Assembly (NCBI GenBank): GCA_963422775.4
Contig: CAUJSJ030000184.1
Span: 1-64,000 of the forward strand
Direction: 5' to 3'
Length of the DNA: 64,000 bases
Source: Pelomonas sp963422775
GTDB taxonomy: Bacteria; Pseudomonadota; Gammaproteobacteria; Burkholderiales; Burkholderiaceae_C
Part shown: one piece after another, positions 8,229 through 17,004 of the stretch
Layout of the letters: each line of letters starts with the position of its first letter
Position numbering within the stretch: position 1 is the first letter of the stretch
Made by a program: the position numbers and the translations under genes
Notes under the pieces: model-generated
Databases searched by the model: none
The model's input: the letters and a program-made list of their open reading frames with translations, nothing else
Told to the model about the DNA's origin: nothing

Positions 8229-11195
8229 TCAGAACTGCATCCGCGCGCCGATGCGGTACTGACGGCCCAGCACGTCGAACAGCGCGGGGTTGACGCCGTA
8301 GCTGGTGTTGGTGGATGGAGCAGCCGGTGGCGCGACGTCGGTGACGTTGTCGATCTTGACGTAGAGGTTGACGTTCTTGCTGAGCTTGTAGCTGGCGCCC
8401 AGGTCCCAGTAGAGGGCGCCCTTCATCTTGTTGTTGTCGATGGTCTGGTGGACTGCGGTCGAGACCGGACAGTTGGTCTGGCACTCGATGTACTCCTTGC
8501 TGTAGACACCGTCGCTGATCCAGCGCTGGCCGATGGAGAAGCTGGCGTTGTCGGTCTCCCAGACCTGCGAGAACTGGGCCTTCCACTTGGGCGTGTTGCC
8601 GAGATTGACGCCCGCGCTTTCAACCGGGATGGTGCCGACGACGCCGGACTCCGTCAGGAAGCTCTTGGTGTACGTGGCCAGGCCGCGCACCGTGAACGTG
8701 CCGGGCAGGCTGATGCCGGCGAGCTTGAAGCGATAGAGGGCTTCGATGTCCACGCCCTTGTTGCGCAGCTTGGCGAGGTTGAAGGCCTGCAGCGTCACGT
8801 ACTTCACCGGGCTGACGAGGTCCATCGCGGCGCAGAACACCTGGTTGCCGGCGACGCAGAGGTCGACTTCCTGCTGGATCGAGAACGTGGAGATCACGTC
8901 CTTGACCTTGATGTCGAAGTAGTCGACCGAGACGCTGAAGCCTGGCGCCCAGGCAGGCTGAGCCAGCACCATGCCGACGACCGTGTTGTTGGCCAGCTCG
9001 GGGCGCAGGGCGGTGTTGCCGACGGTGCGCTGCTGGGCGGTGAAGGTGCTGCCCAGGTAGTTGACGTTCTGGTTGATGACCACGGGCGCTGCGTAAAGCT
9101 CCGACAGGTTCGGGGCGCGCACGTCGCGCGAGGTGACTGCACGCACGCGCAGGCCGTCGATGCCAGTCTTCCAGGTCGAGCCGACCTTCCAGCTGTTGAC
9201 GCCGCCTGAGGTGCTGTATTCGGTGTGCCGGCCCGCAACGTTGAGGTTGGCCTCGCCCAGCGTGGCGGACTTGAACATCGGGGCGTTCAGCTCGACAAAG
9301 CCTTCCTCGACGTTGTAGGCACCTGCAGCGGCGTGGTAGTTGCCGGCGAACCAGTTGTTGCCCACGGTGGTGTTCAGCACGGAATCGGCAGGGTACTGAG
9401 CGGTGTTGGGCGTGGCGGAGTAGACGCCGTTGCCATAAGGGTCGCCAGTGACCCAGTAGGCCTCCTTGCGGGCCTCGACGCCCAAGGCGACGGCCACGGG
9501 GCCGGCCCAGGTGGAAAAGGGCTGGCCGTTGAAGCTCACGCTGGCCACGGTCTGGCGCTAGCGCGACAGTTGGCGCGGCCCGTTGGCGGGCAGCACGTAG
9601 GCCAGGGCGGCCGGGTCCTGCTTGACGTCGCCGATGATGTTCAGCGGCACGCAGCCCGCGGCAACGGCTGCCGGGTTGCGGCAGATGATGGTGCCGTTGG
9701 GCCCGCGGATCGCGTCGATGGCGGCGTTGTAGCGCGGGTTCAGCATCATGTTGGCGACGCTGATGTCGATGTCGTTGATGCCGTGCTCGAAGTAGCCGTC
9801 ATAGGTCCAGCTCTTGTCGCCGACATTGAACTTGCCGCTGCTGCCGATCACGAAGCGCTTCTGCTCGCGTACGGGGTTGACCTCGATGTCCTTCTCGAAG
9901 TTGCCGTTGGCCGTGCCGTATTTGAAGCTGGTGATGTGGTTGTCCGTGCAGGCCTGCTGGATGGACGCCGGCAGGTAGGGGTTGTCGCACTGGATGGTCA
10001 GGTTGTCGTTCTTGGCGGCCCCGGGGTTGGGGTTGAAGCGCGCGGTGACCTTGGCGAGGTTGACGGTGAAATAGATCTCGGCGTTGTCGTTCAGGTCGAG
10101 GCTGCCGCGGGTGTAGAAGACTTCGCGCTTGAGGTCCATGCCCATGGAGGTGCCGCCGCCCACGGTGCCGGCCAGGTCACCACCCACGCAGAAGGGTGTG
10201 ATGCAGTTGGTGACGGCGCCGGTGCCGGTGGGCACGCCATTGGAGCCATAGACGAACTTGTAGGGCACCCCGTCTTTGCCGAAGGCGGTGCCCTGCAGCG
10301 GGCCGTTGGTGATCAGGCCGTATTTGGCGTACTGGAACTGCTGGGCGTTGCGGATGTCGTAAATCTGGGGCTTGCCATCGGTCGTGCTGCCGAGGGTGCG
10401 GACCTGGAAGGCAGGGTTCTGGAACCAGGTGCGGCCGTTGGCGCCGGCACCGCCGAAGCGGGGCGAGGGCACGCCCTTCTCGCGCACGAACTCCGCACTG
10501 ACGATGAGGTGCGCCCGGTCATCCAGGAAGCTGCGGCCCCACGCGCCCTGCAGGGTGGCGTTCTTGTCGTCGCCGTAATTGGTCTGGCCGCCCTCGACAT
10601 TGGCCTTGAAGCCGGTGAAGCGCTTGTCGGTGATGAAGTTGACCACCCCGCCCACCGCGTCGGAGCCGTAGGAGGCGCCGGCGCCGCCGGTCACCACGTC
10701 CACCTGCGTGATGAGCAACTGCGGAAACTGGCTCACGTCCGTCACGCCCGTGACGTTGGCGGGCACGACACGCTGGCCGTCCAGCAGCGTCAGGGTGCGG
10801 AGGGGGCTGAGGCCACGCAGGCTCAGTGAGCTGAGGCCCTGCACGCCGCTGCTGGTGCTGAAGGTGGACGTGGTACGCCCTGTACTGCCCTGCAGGGCAG
10901 GCAGCTCGATCAGGGTGTTGAAGAGATTGGGCTGGGCAGCCTTCTGCAGGTCAACGGCCGTCAATGTCGTGGTTGGCGTGGGCTGCGCGAAGCCACGCTG
11001 CGAGATTCGCGAGCCGGTGACGACGACCGTGCTCAGCGTGTTGCTTGCGCCGTTGCTGGCAGTGTCCTGCTGCTGGCTGTCGGGAACCGCCGGCGGGGCG
11101 GTGTCGGCAGCCTGCGCCTGGGCCGACAGCGCCAGGGTGGCGCAGGCGCCGAGCGCCGCGAGGTGGATCAGGGTGGGGTGACCGGGGTTGCGCAT
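8229..11195 (-). pseudogene. TonB-dependent outer-membrane receptor interrupted by an in-frame TAG
   Basis: Reading from 11195 there is a signal peptide (about residues 1-29, ending AQA), a TonB-box-like STVVVTGSR, a plug domain with SLRGLSPLRTLTLLDGQR and GSDAVGGVVNFIT, then the barrel. At 9558-9560 the frame hits TAG. It continues without a frame change to 8229, giving a second open segment of about 440 residues that ends in a normal barrel terminus with a final Phe (RIGARMQF). The full reading frame is 989 codons. The receptor is divergent from the LacI-type gene, with a palindromic operator 89 bases upstream of its start. The probable cargo is the sugar acid used by the neighbouring operon. 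The stop may be a mutation or a sequencing error. Confidence 0.88.
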
Positions 11196-11283
11196 GAATG
11201 TCTCCTGGTGTTGCTGCTTTGGCTGCTGGTTTTGTGGATCGACGTGGAACGGTGATCGGTCGGCGCGCTCAGTCGCCTGGACG

Positions 11284-11301
11284 TTGGATAGCGCTATCCA
11301 A
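11284..11301. promoter_or_regulatory. LacI-type operator, copy 1 (perfect palindrome)
   Basis: TTGGATAGCGCTATCCAA is a perfect 18-base palindrome with the central CG typical of LacI/GalR-family sites. It lies in the divergent region between the TonB-dependent receptor (start 11195, minus) and the LacI-type gene (start 11456, plus). The same sequence recurs near 11396 and 16770. Confidence 0.85.
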
Positions 11302-11395
11302 TGTGGCTAAAAAAAGGGGCGGACGCTTGTAAAAGCAAGACTAACAATGCTGTCCGCCTCGGGAATCACCCGGCATCGGGTGAGGAGCAGCACCT

Positions 11396-11413
11396 TGGGA
11401 TTGCGCTATCCTA
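11396..11413. promoter_or_regulatory. LacI-type operator, degenerate copy 2
   Basis: TGGGATTGCGCTATCCTA matches the perfect copy at 11284 in 15 of 18 positions and keeps the GCGCTATCC half intact. It is 43 bases upstream of the lacI-type start, a position that fits autoregulation. Confidence 0.6.
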
Positions 11414-11455
11414 GGCGTCGAAATCCCGTGCCGATATGGGGGATACCATGTAACG

Positions 11456-12511
11456 ATGAGCCGCACGCCGACTTCCCCCGACCCTGCTTCAGCACCCGGC
11501 CGCCGCACCCGCGCCACCGGCCGCGTGACGTTGGCCGACGTGGCGCAGGCGGCGGGCGTCAGTCCCATCACCGTGTCGCGCGCGTTGCGTGGCGAGCGGG
11601 CGGTGGCGCCGGAGCTGTGCGAGCGGGTGCAGGCCGCCGCCACCGCGCTGGGCTATGTGCCGGACCCGGCCGCCCGGGCCCTGGCGTCCAGCCGCAGCTC
11701 CCATGTGGCGGTCCTGATCCCCAAGCTGAGCAACACCTTGTTCGTGGAACTGCTCGATGCAGTGCAGACCACGCTCGTGCCGGCCGGCTACCAGACGCTG
11801 ATCGGCGTCACCCACTACGACTCGGCGGAAGAGGAGGCCGTGCTGCGCAGCTTCCTGGCGCACCGGCCGGCCGGCCTCATCGTCACGGGCCGGGACCGCA
11901 GTCCGGCGGCCGCGGCACTGATCGAAGGCTGCGGCGTGCCCTGCGTGCATGTGATGGAGATCGCCGCGGAGTCCGGCAGCCACAGCGTCGGCTTCTCGCA
12001 ACGGGATGCCGGCCGCGCGATCACCCAGCACCTGCTCGACAGCGGTCGTCAGCATGTCGCCTACGTGGCCGCCCAGCTCGACCCACGCACGCTGGAGCGC
12101 GGCGAGGGCTATGCGGATGCGCTCGTGCGCGCTGGCCTGGGCGATCGCGTGCGCAAGGTGCTGAGCGCGGAACCGTCGTCGATGGCGCTGGGCGGCGCCC
12201 TGCTGGAGCGCGTGCTGAAGGAAGCGCCCGACACCGACGCCATCTTCTTCTGCAACGACGACCTGGCCCAAGGTGCGCTGCTGGCCGCCTTGCGTCTGGG
12301 CGTGACCGTGCCGGGCCGCGTGGCGGTGGCGGGCTTCAACGACCTGCCGGGCAGCGACCAGATGGTGCCGCCGCTGACGACGGTGGCCACGCCCCGCCGC
12401 GAGATCGGCGAGCAGGCGGCACAGATGCTGATGAAGCTGATGCGCGGCCAGCCGGTGGAGCAGCCCAACGTGGACCTGGGTTTCCAGGTCGTGCGGCGGG
12501 CTTCAAGCTAG
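11456..12511 (+). CDS. LacI/GalR-family transcriptional regulator of the sugar-acid locus
   Basis: A 351-residue repressor with an N-terminal helix-turn-helix at about residues 24-48 (VTLADVAQAAGVSPITVSRA) and the hinge helix pattern NPAARALAS-like PDPAARALAS near 75-85. A periplasmic-binding-protein-like effector domain fills the rest. It most resembles the gluconate/sugar-acid type regulators. Three copies of one palindrome (11284, 11396, 16770) lie upstream of the receptor, this gene and the gluconokinase operon, so it probably controls all three. Its 3' end overlaps the convergent GH94 gene by 9 bases. Confidence 0.92.
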   Translation: MSRTPTSPDPASAPGRRTRATGRVTLADVAQAAGVSPITVSRALRGERAVAPELCERVQAAATALGYVPDPAARALASSRSSHVAVLIPKLSNTLFVELLDAVQTTLVPAGYQTLIGVTHYDSAEEEAVLRSFLAHRPAGLIVTGRDRSPAAAALIEGCGVPCVHVMEIAAESGSHSVGFSQRDAGRAITQHLLDSGRQHVAYVAAQLDPRTLERGEGYADALVRAGLGDRVRKVLSAEPSSMALGGALLERVLKEAPDTDAIFFCNDDLAQGALLAALRLGVTVPGRVAVAGFNDLPGSDQMVPPLTTVATPRREIGEQAAQMLMKLMRGQPVEQPNVDLGFQVVRRASS

Positions 12512-14833
12512 TTCGACGTCCAGTCGGTACTCGCGGCCGGACTCGATGCTGCGGACGATGCCATCCGGCAGCGGATGGCCATCAAGGAGCATGCGGCTCA
12601 GGCCCGTGCGGCGCACCTCCAGTTTGAAGCGTGCGCCACGAAAATCCCGATCTGCGCTGAGGCGATCCCAGCCCGACGGCAGCTGCGGCTTCACGAGCAG
12701 ACCTTCGGCATGCCCGCGCAGGCCGCACAGGCCCTCGATGACGCTGCGGTAGGCCCAGGCTGCCGTGCCGGTGTTGAAGAGCTGGCTGGAGCGGCCGGCA
12801 GTGCGTGGGTACTGCTGATGCGCGCCGCGGTAGTAGTTCGGGATGAAGACGGGCAACTGGCCGCGTTGCAGCAGGTCCGCTTCGGCCGGACCCGGCACCA
12901 TGCAACGCAGCGCGTGGAAGGCGCGGTCGGCCTCGCCGGCGTCGTACAGCGCATGGACATAGAAACTGGCCGCGTGGTTGTAGACGGCGCCGTTCTCGGC
13001 CGAGCCCGGGTGCTTCTGCGTGACGCGGCCCACGTCGTCGCGCATGCGGGAGTAGGGCGGCGCGAACATGGCCACGCCATGCGGCGTGTCGAGCTGGGCG
13101 TCGATGGCGGCGAGCATCCGCACGCGCTGTTCCGCGCTGGCCGCACCGCTGAGCATGGCCCAGGACTGTGGGTTGAGGTAGATGCGGCCTTCGGTGTCGG
13201 CGCTGACGCCGAAGACGATGTCGTCGTCCGTGATGCCGCGGGCGAACCAGTCGCCGTCCCACAGGTGGCGGTTGGCGGCTTCGTTGAGCTCCAGCGCAGC
13301 GGCGCGCCAGCGCGTGCCGGCGTCAGCGCGGCCGGCATCGGCGCTGATGCCGGCCCACAGCTTCATCGCGTAGGCGGCCGCCACGGTCAGCCAGCCTGAG
13401 ACACCGCGGCCCTTGTAGCCGACCATGTTCATCGGATCGCACCAGTCGCCCTGGGCGATGTAGCTCAGGCCGCGTGCGTCCCGGTCCTGCTGCAGCCAGG
13501 CCATGGCGGCATCCAGCCGCTGGGCGACGGTGAGTTCGTTCGCCACCACATCCAGCAGCGCGAAGTCGGCGGTCTCGTCCAGGTAGGCCTGCAGGCACAC
13601 GGGCAGCCACACGCAGTGGTCGGTGTGCGGCACCTGGTTGATGTACTTCAGCTCGGCGCCTTCGATCAGCAGGATGCCGTCCGGCATGGAACCGTTGGCA
13701 GCCTGCTGGCTGAGTGCGTGCAGCAGCGCCCCGCGCGTGACCTGCGGTGCGATGTAGGCCATGCCGAGGTTGTCCTGCAGGTAGTTGCGCGTCTGCGGGT
13801 CGGTACTCAGGCGGTTGACGTCGCCGTGATAGAAGACTTGGCGCGGCAGCCAGTGGTTGACGAAGCGGTCGAAGTCGGCGTCGGGCGTCTGGATGCGCAG
13901 GCAGCCGCGGCCGCTGTCGATGTAGCTGGCGTAGGCGGCGCGCGCGCGGGCGAAGCCGGCTTCGCTCAGGTAGGTGTCGCGCACCTGCGCGATCTCGGCA
14001 TCGTCGAGTGCGGGGCCGAAGAGGAAGCGGTAGGTCTGGCCCTCGTTGGGCTCAAGCGCCAGCCGGTACTGCACGCTGGCGGCGGGCGTCTCGTAGCGTG
14101 CGTCACCGCCGGCCATCTGCTCGGCCAGGAGCGCGCTGGGTCGGTGCAATCCGCCTTCGCCCTCGAACGCGCCTTGGCTGGCTTCCCACGCGTCGGGCGC
14201 GCGCTCGCACAGGAAGTAGGTCTTGTCCTTGAGGTGCTGGTTCTTGAAGTAGTCCGCCACCTTCTGGTAGGGCGTCACACTGCTGGCCACGATGCCGCCG
14301 AGGTCGGCGCGGTACTCGGCCGACTGGTTCATCCACGACATGTTGCCGATGGGGAAATAGGGCACGACGCTGACGCGCCGCGGCCGGTTTGAGAGGTTGG
14401 TGACGCGTATCCCCCAAAGCTCGACGACATCGTCGGTCGGCAGGCCCAACGTCATCTCCACGCGCAGTCCCAGGTGCTCCACCGTCCAGCTCAGGTCATG
14501 CCGGCCAACGACGAAGCTGAAAGCGCCCACCGGCGCACGCACCGGCTCGTAGGGCGCCGAGAACAACTCACCGGTGTCCTCGTCCTTCACGTAGACGAAG
14601 CGTCCGGGGTGGTGGGCGAAGTAGGCCTGCTCCGGCTGCATGAAGGTCCTGGCCTCCAAGTTGGGCGCATGCGCGTACTTGGCCGGTTCGGGCTGCATGA
14701 ACTGCGCGGTGGCGTAGCCGCGGCAGGTCGCCTGGATCATCATGCGGCGGTTCCACAGGAAGCCGCCGGCTTTGGGCAGTGCGGTGGGGCTGGTGAGCTC
14801 GCAGCGCTCGCCGCCGTCGAGGTGACGCAGCAT
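12503..14833 (-). CDS. GH94 glycoside phosphorylase, probable cellobionic acid phosphorylase
   Basis: A 776-residue GH94 (formerly GT36) phosphorylase, started at the ATG at 14833, five bases after the transporter stop. The catalytic motif GDWCDPMNMVGYKGRG contains the general-acid Asp466. From memory, the Saccharophagus cellobionic acid phosphorylase uses Asp472 as catalyst and Arg609/Lys613 to hold the gluconate carboxylate. Here Asp466, Arg603 and Lys607 fit all three with one constant offset of six. The predicted reaction is cellobionate plus phosphate giving glucose 1-phosphate and gluconate. The gluconokinase in the same operon supports this. Cellobiose or another beta-glucoside phosphorylase is the alternative. 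Confidence 0.85.
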   Translation of the reverse strand: MLRHLDGGERCELTSPTALPKAGGFLWNRRMMIQATCRGYATAQFMQPEPAKYAHAPNLEARTFMQPEQAYFAHHPGRFVYVKDEDTGELFSAPYEPVRAPVGAFSFVVGRHDLSWTVEHLGLRVEMTLGLPTDDVVELWGIRVTNLSNRPRRVSVVPYFPIGNMSWMNQSAEYRADLGGIVASSVTPYQKVADYFKNQHLKDKTYFLCERAPDAWEASQGAFEGEGGLHRPSALLAEQMAGGDARYETPAASVQYRLALEPNEGQTYRFLFGPALDDAEIAQVRDTYLSEAGFARARAAYASYIDSGRGCLRIQTPDADFDRFVNHWLPRQVFYHGDVNRLSTDPQTRNYLQDNLGMAYIAPQVTRGALLHALSQQAANGSMPDGILLIEGAELKYINQVPHTDHCVWLPVCLQAYLDETADFALLDVVANELTVAQRLDAAMAWLQQDRDARGLSYIAQGDWCDPMNMVGYKGRGVSGWLTVAAAYAMKLWAGISADAGRADAGTRWRAAALELNEAANRHLWDGDWFARGITDDDIVFGVSADTEGRIYLNPQSWAMLSGAASAEQRVRMLAAIDAQLDTPHGVAMFAPPYSRMRDDVGRVTQKHPGSAENGAVYNHAASFYVHALYDAGEADRAFHALRCMVPGPAEADLLQRGQLPVFIPNYYRGAHQQYPRTAGRSSQLFNTGTAAWAYRSVIEGLCGLRGHAEGLLVKPQLPSGWDRLSADRDFRGARFKLEVRRTGLSRMLLDGHPLPDGIVRSIESGREYRLDVELA

Positions 14834-14838
14834 GGGGT

Positions 14839-16194
14839 TCAAGGTGTTGAGGTGGAGGACTTGCGCTCGGCCAGGTCGGCCTGGATGCGCGCGATGGTGG
14901 GGTTGTCCAGCGTGTAGAAGACCATGATGACGGCAGCCAGCAGCGTGAAGCCTGCCGGGATGACGGACATCAGCCACACGATACCGGCCTGGGACTCGGC
15001 CGACTGGGCAACGTTGGGCACATAGCCCAGGGCGGAGAACAGCGTGCCGATGACGCCGACTGCCACCGCCGTGCCGAGCTTCTGCGCGAAGGAGCTGGCC
15101 GCGAATGTCATGCCCGTTGCGCGGCGGCCGTTGCGCCATTCGTTGTAGTCGGCTGAGTCGGCCAGCATGGAAAAAGACAGCGGCGACTTGGGGCCCAGGC
15201 ACAGGCCCAGCGCGATCTGAAGCGCGTACATCAGCGCGATCTGGTCGCTGGGCACGAAAAGGAAGGCGGTCGACAGCAGGGTGGACGCGAGCATCAACCC
15301 GATCAGCAGCTTGCGCTTGTCGATGAAGCGCGTGAGCAGCGGCGTGCACGCCGTGCCCGCGGCGGCGGCCAGCAGATAAGCCGGCATGAAAGTGGCCAGC
15401 AGCTCGGGCCGGTTGACCACGTACTTGAAGTAGTAGGCCGCGCTGGTCATGCGCAGCGTGATGCTCAGCATGATGATCAGCGCGAGGAAGAACAGCAGGA
15501 TCCAGGGCAGGTTGCTGCGCAGGTCGGCCAGGTCCTGGCGCACGCTGGACGGCTCGGCCTGCACGGGCTGCACGCGCTCGGTCGTCGCGCTGAACGTGAA
15601 GGCAAAGATCAGCGCGGCGGCGATGCCCCAGAACACCATCGTCAGCGTCCAGCCCAGCGCGGCGTCGCCACCGCCTAACCAGGCCACCAGCCGGGGCGAC
15701 ACGGCCGTGACGAGGGTGCCGCCCGCGAAGCCGCAGACGAAGCGGGACGCGTTGACCGCGTTGCGCTCCCGCGCGTCACCCGAGATCACGCCAGACAAGG
15801 CGCTGTAGGGCAGGTTGACGCTGGTGTAGACCGTCATCAGCAGCAGGTAGGTCACGTAGGCCCACACCAGCTTGCCGGTAGGGCCGAAGTCGGGCGTCGA
15901 ATAGGTCAGCACGCCGATCACGGCCAGTGGCAGCGGCATGAACAGCAGGTAGGGGCGGAACTTGCCCCAGCGCGTTTGCGTGCGGTCGGCGAAGGCGCCA
16001 ATCATCGGATCGGTGAAGGCGTTGAAGATCTTGACGACGAACAGCATCGTCGCGGCCGCACCAGCGGTGATGCCAAACACGTCGGTGTAGAAGATCAGCA
16101 GGAAGGTGGAGACGTTGGTCCAGTAAAAGTTGAACCCCATGTCGCCCAGGCCGTAGCCGACGATCTCACGCTTGGTCAGCGGGGGGGTGTTCAT
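14839..16194 (-). CDS. GPH-type (glycoside-pentoside-hexuronide) MFS symporter
   Basis: A 451-residue transporter with about 12 hydrophobic helices. The N-terminus (KREIVGYGLGDMGFNFYW) and the following helix with ITAGAAATMLFVVKIFNAFTDP match GPH/MelB-family symporters, including the conserved Asp of the ND-hallmark region FTDPMIG. I start at the ATG at 16194, which overlaps the gluconokinase stop as ATGA. It sits between gluconokinase and the GH94 phosphorylase, so the likely substrate is cellobionate or a related glucosyl-gluconate taken up across the inner membrane. Confidence 0.88.
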   Translation of the reverse strand: MNTPPLTKREIVGYGLGDMGFNFYWTNVSTFLLIFYTDVFGITAGAAATMLFVVKIFNAFTDPMIGAFADRTQTRWGKFRPYLLFMPLPLAVIGVLTYSTPDFGPTGKLVWAYVTYLLLMTVYTSVNLPYSALSGVISGDARERNAVNASRFVCGFAGGTLVTAVSPRLVAWLGGGDAALGWTLTMVFWGIAAALIFAFTFSATTERVQPVQAEPSSVRQDLADLRSNLPWILLFFLALIIMLSITLRMTSAAYYFKYVVNRPELLATFMPAYLLAAAAGTACTPLLTRFIDKRKLLIGLMLASTLLSTAFLFVPSDQIALMYALQIALGLCLGPKSPLSFSMLADSADYNEWRNGRRATGMTFAASSFAQKLGTAVAVGVIGTLFSALGYVPNVAQSAESQAGIVWLMSVIPAGFTLLAAVIMVFYTLDNPTIARIQADLAERKSSTSTP

Positions 16195-16700
16195 GGGGCC
16201 TGGCTCAGCCAGTCGCACACATCGGCTTGCAGCTCGTCCAGCGGCTTGAGCGCATCCAGGCACAGCACGCCAGGCTCACCGACGGGCGGTTCCAGCGTCT
16301 CGAACTGGCTGTCGACGAGGCTGACGGCGAAGAAGTGCGCGCCGCGTGTCAACACCCGCCGACAGGCCTCGGACTTCGCGATGTCCAGGAAAGCGAAGCG
16401 CAGCCCGGGCGATGCGCGCCGAAGTTGCTCGCGATAGCCGCGCTTGAGCGCGGAACAGGCAACCAGCACGCCGCCGGGGTGCAACTGAAGCTGGGCGCAC
16501 AGGCTCGCCAGCCAGCTCGCACGGTCGTCGTCGTTCAGGGCCACGCCCTGGGCCATCTTGCTGCGGCTGGATTCACTGTGGAAGTGATCGCCCTCGATCC
16601 AGGGCCTGCCCATGCGATCCGCCAGCGTGGCCGCCAACGTGGATTTGCCGCAGCCGGCGACCCCCATGACGACGAGGGAATCGGGCGGGAATGGAGTCAT
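16191..16700 (-). CDS. gntK: gluconokinase
   Basis: A 169-residue kinase phosphorylating gluconate to 6-phosphogluconate. It has the Walker A motif GVAGCGKST near residue 15, the substrate-region sequence WIEGDHFHSESSRSKMAQG, and LVACSALKRGYRE typical of GntK. The ATG at 16700 is preferred. A TTG at 16712 would add four residues, and neither has a strong ribosome site. It is the first gene of the operon gntK - symporter - GH94 phosphorylase, with an operator 70 bases upstream. The product gluconate of the phosphorylase is its natural substrate. Confidence 0.92.
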   Translation of the reverse strand: MTPFPPDSLVVMGVAGCGKSTLAATLADRMGRPWIEGDHFHSESSRSKMAQGVALNDDDRASWLASLCAQLQLHPGGVLVACSALKRGYREQLRRASPGLRFAFLDIAKSEACRRVLTRGAHFFAVSLVDSQFETLEPPVGEPGVLCLDALKPLDELQADVCDWLSQAP

Positions 16701-16769
16701 GACGAAGGGCAAGGTGATGAGGCGGGTGCGCAGCCAGGGTGGCGTGGCAAGTTGATCAGGCGATGCACA

Positions 16770-16787
16770 TTGGATAGCGCTATCCTA
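16770..16787. promoter_or_regulatory. LacI-type operator, copy 3
   Basis: TTGGATAGCGCTATCCTA matches the perfect palindrome at 11284 in 17 of 18 positions. It lies 70 bases upstream of the gluconokinase start and probably covers the promoter of the gntK-symporter-phosphorylase operon. Confidence 0.82.
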
Positions 16788-16910
16788 ACTGGCGTGCGCG
16801 CGCTTTCGATCCGTACTTCCCCGCAAAGCGAGCCCGGGCCTGCGACCGACCGAACGGGCAACGTTGTGCGTTTGCTCGGCAGTCTTGCCCGCCCCGCCGA
16901 GGCGCCTCAG

Positions 16911-16916
16911 TAGAAT
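16911..16916 (+). promoter_or_regulatory. possible -10 box of the purL promoter
   Basis: TAGAAT stands 88 bases upstream of the purL ATG. A TTGCCC at 16885-16890 is the nearest -35-like element, but the 20-base spacing is longer than ideal, so this is a weak call. The 292-base gap between gntK and purL otherwise holds only the operator at 16770. Confidence 0.35.
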
Positions 16917-17004
16917 CCCGCCCGTCCGCACGCCGCCCTTGCCTCGGGGGCGGTGCCTTCCGAGAACCGCGTGCCCCGCGCCGCGCCCAGCCTCCCCGGA
17001 ATCC

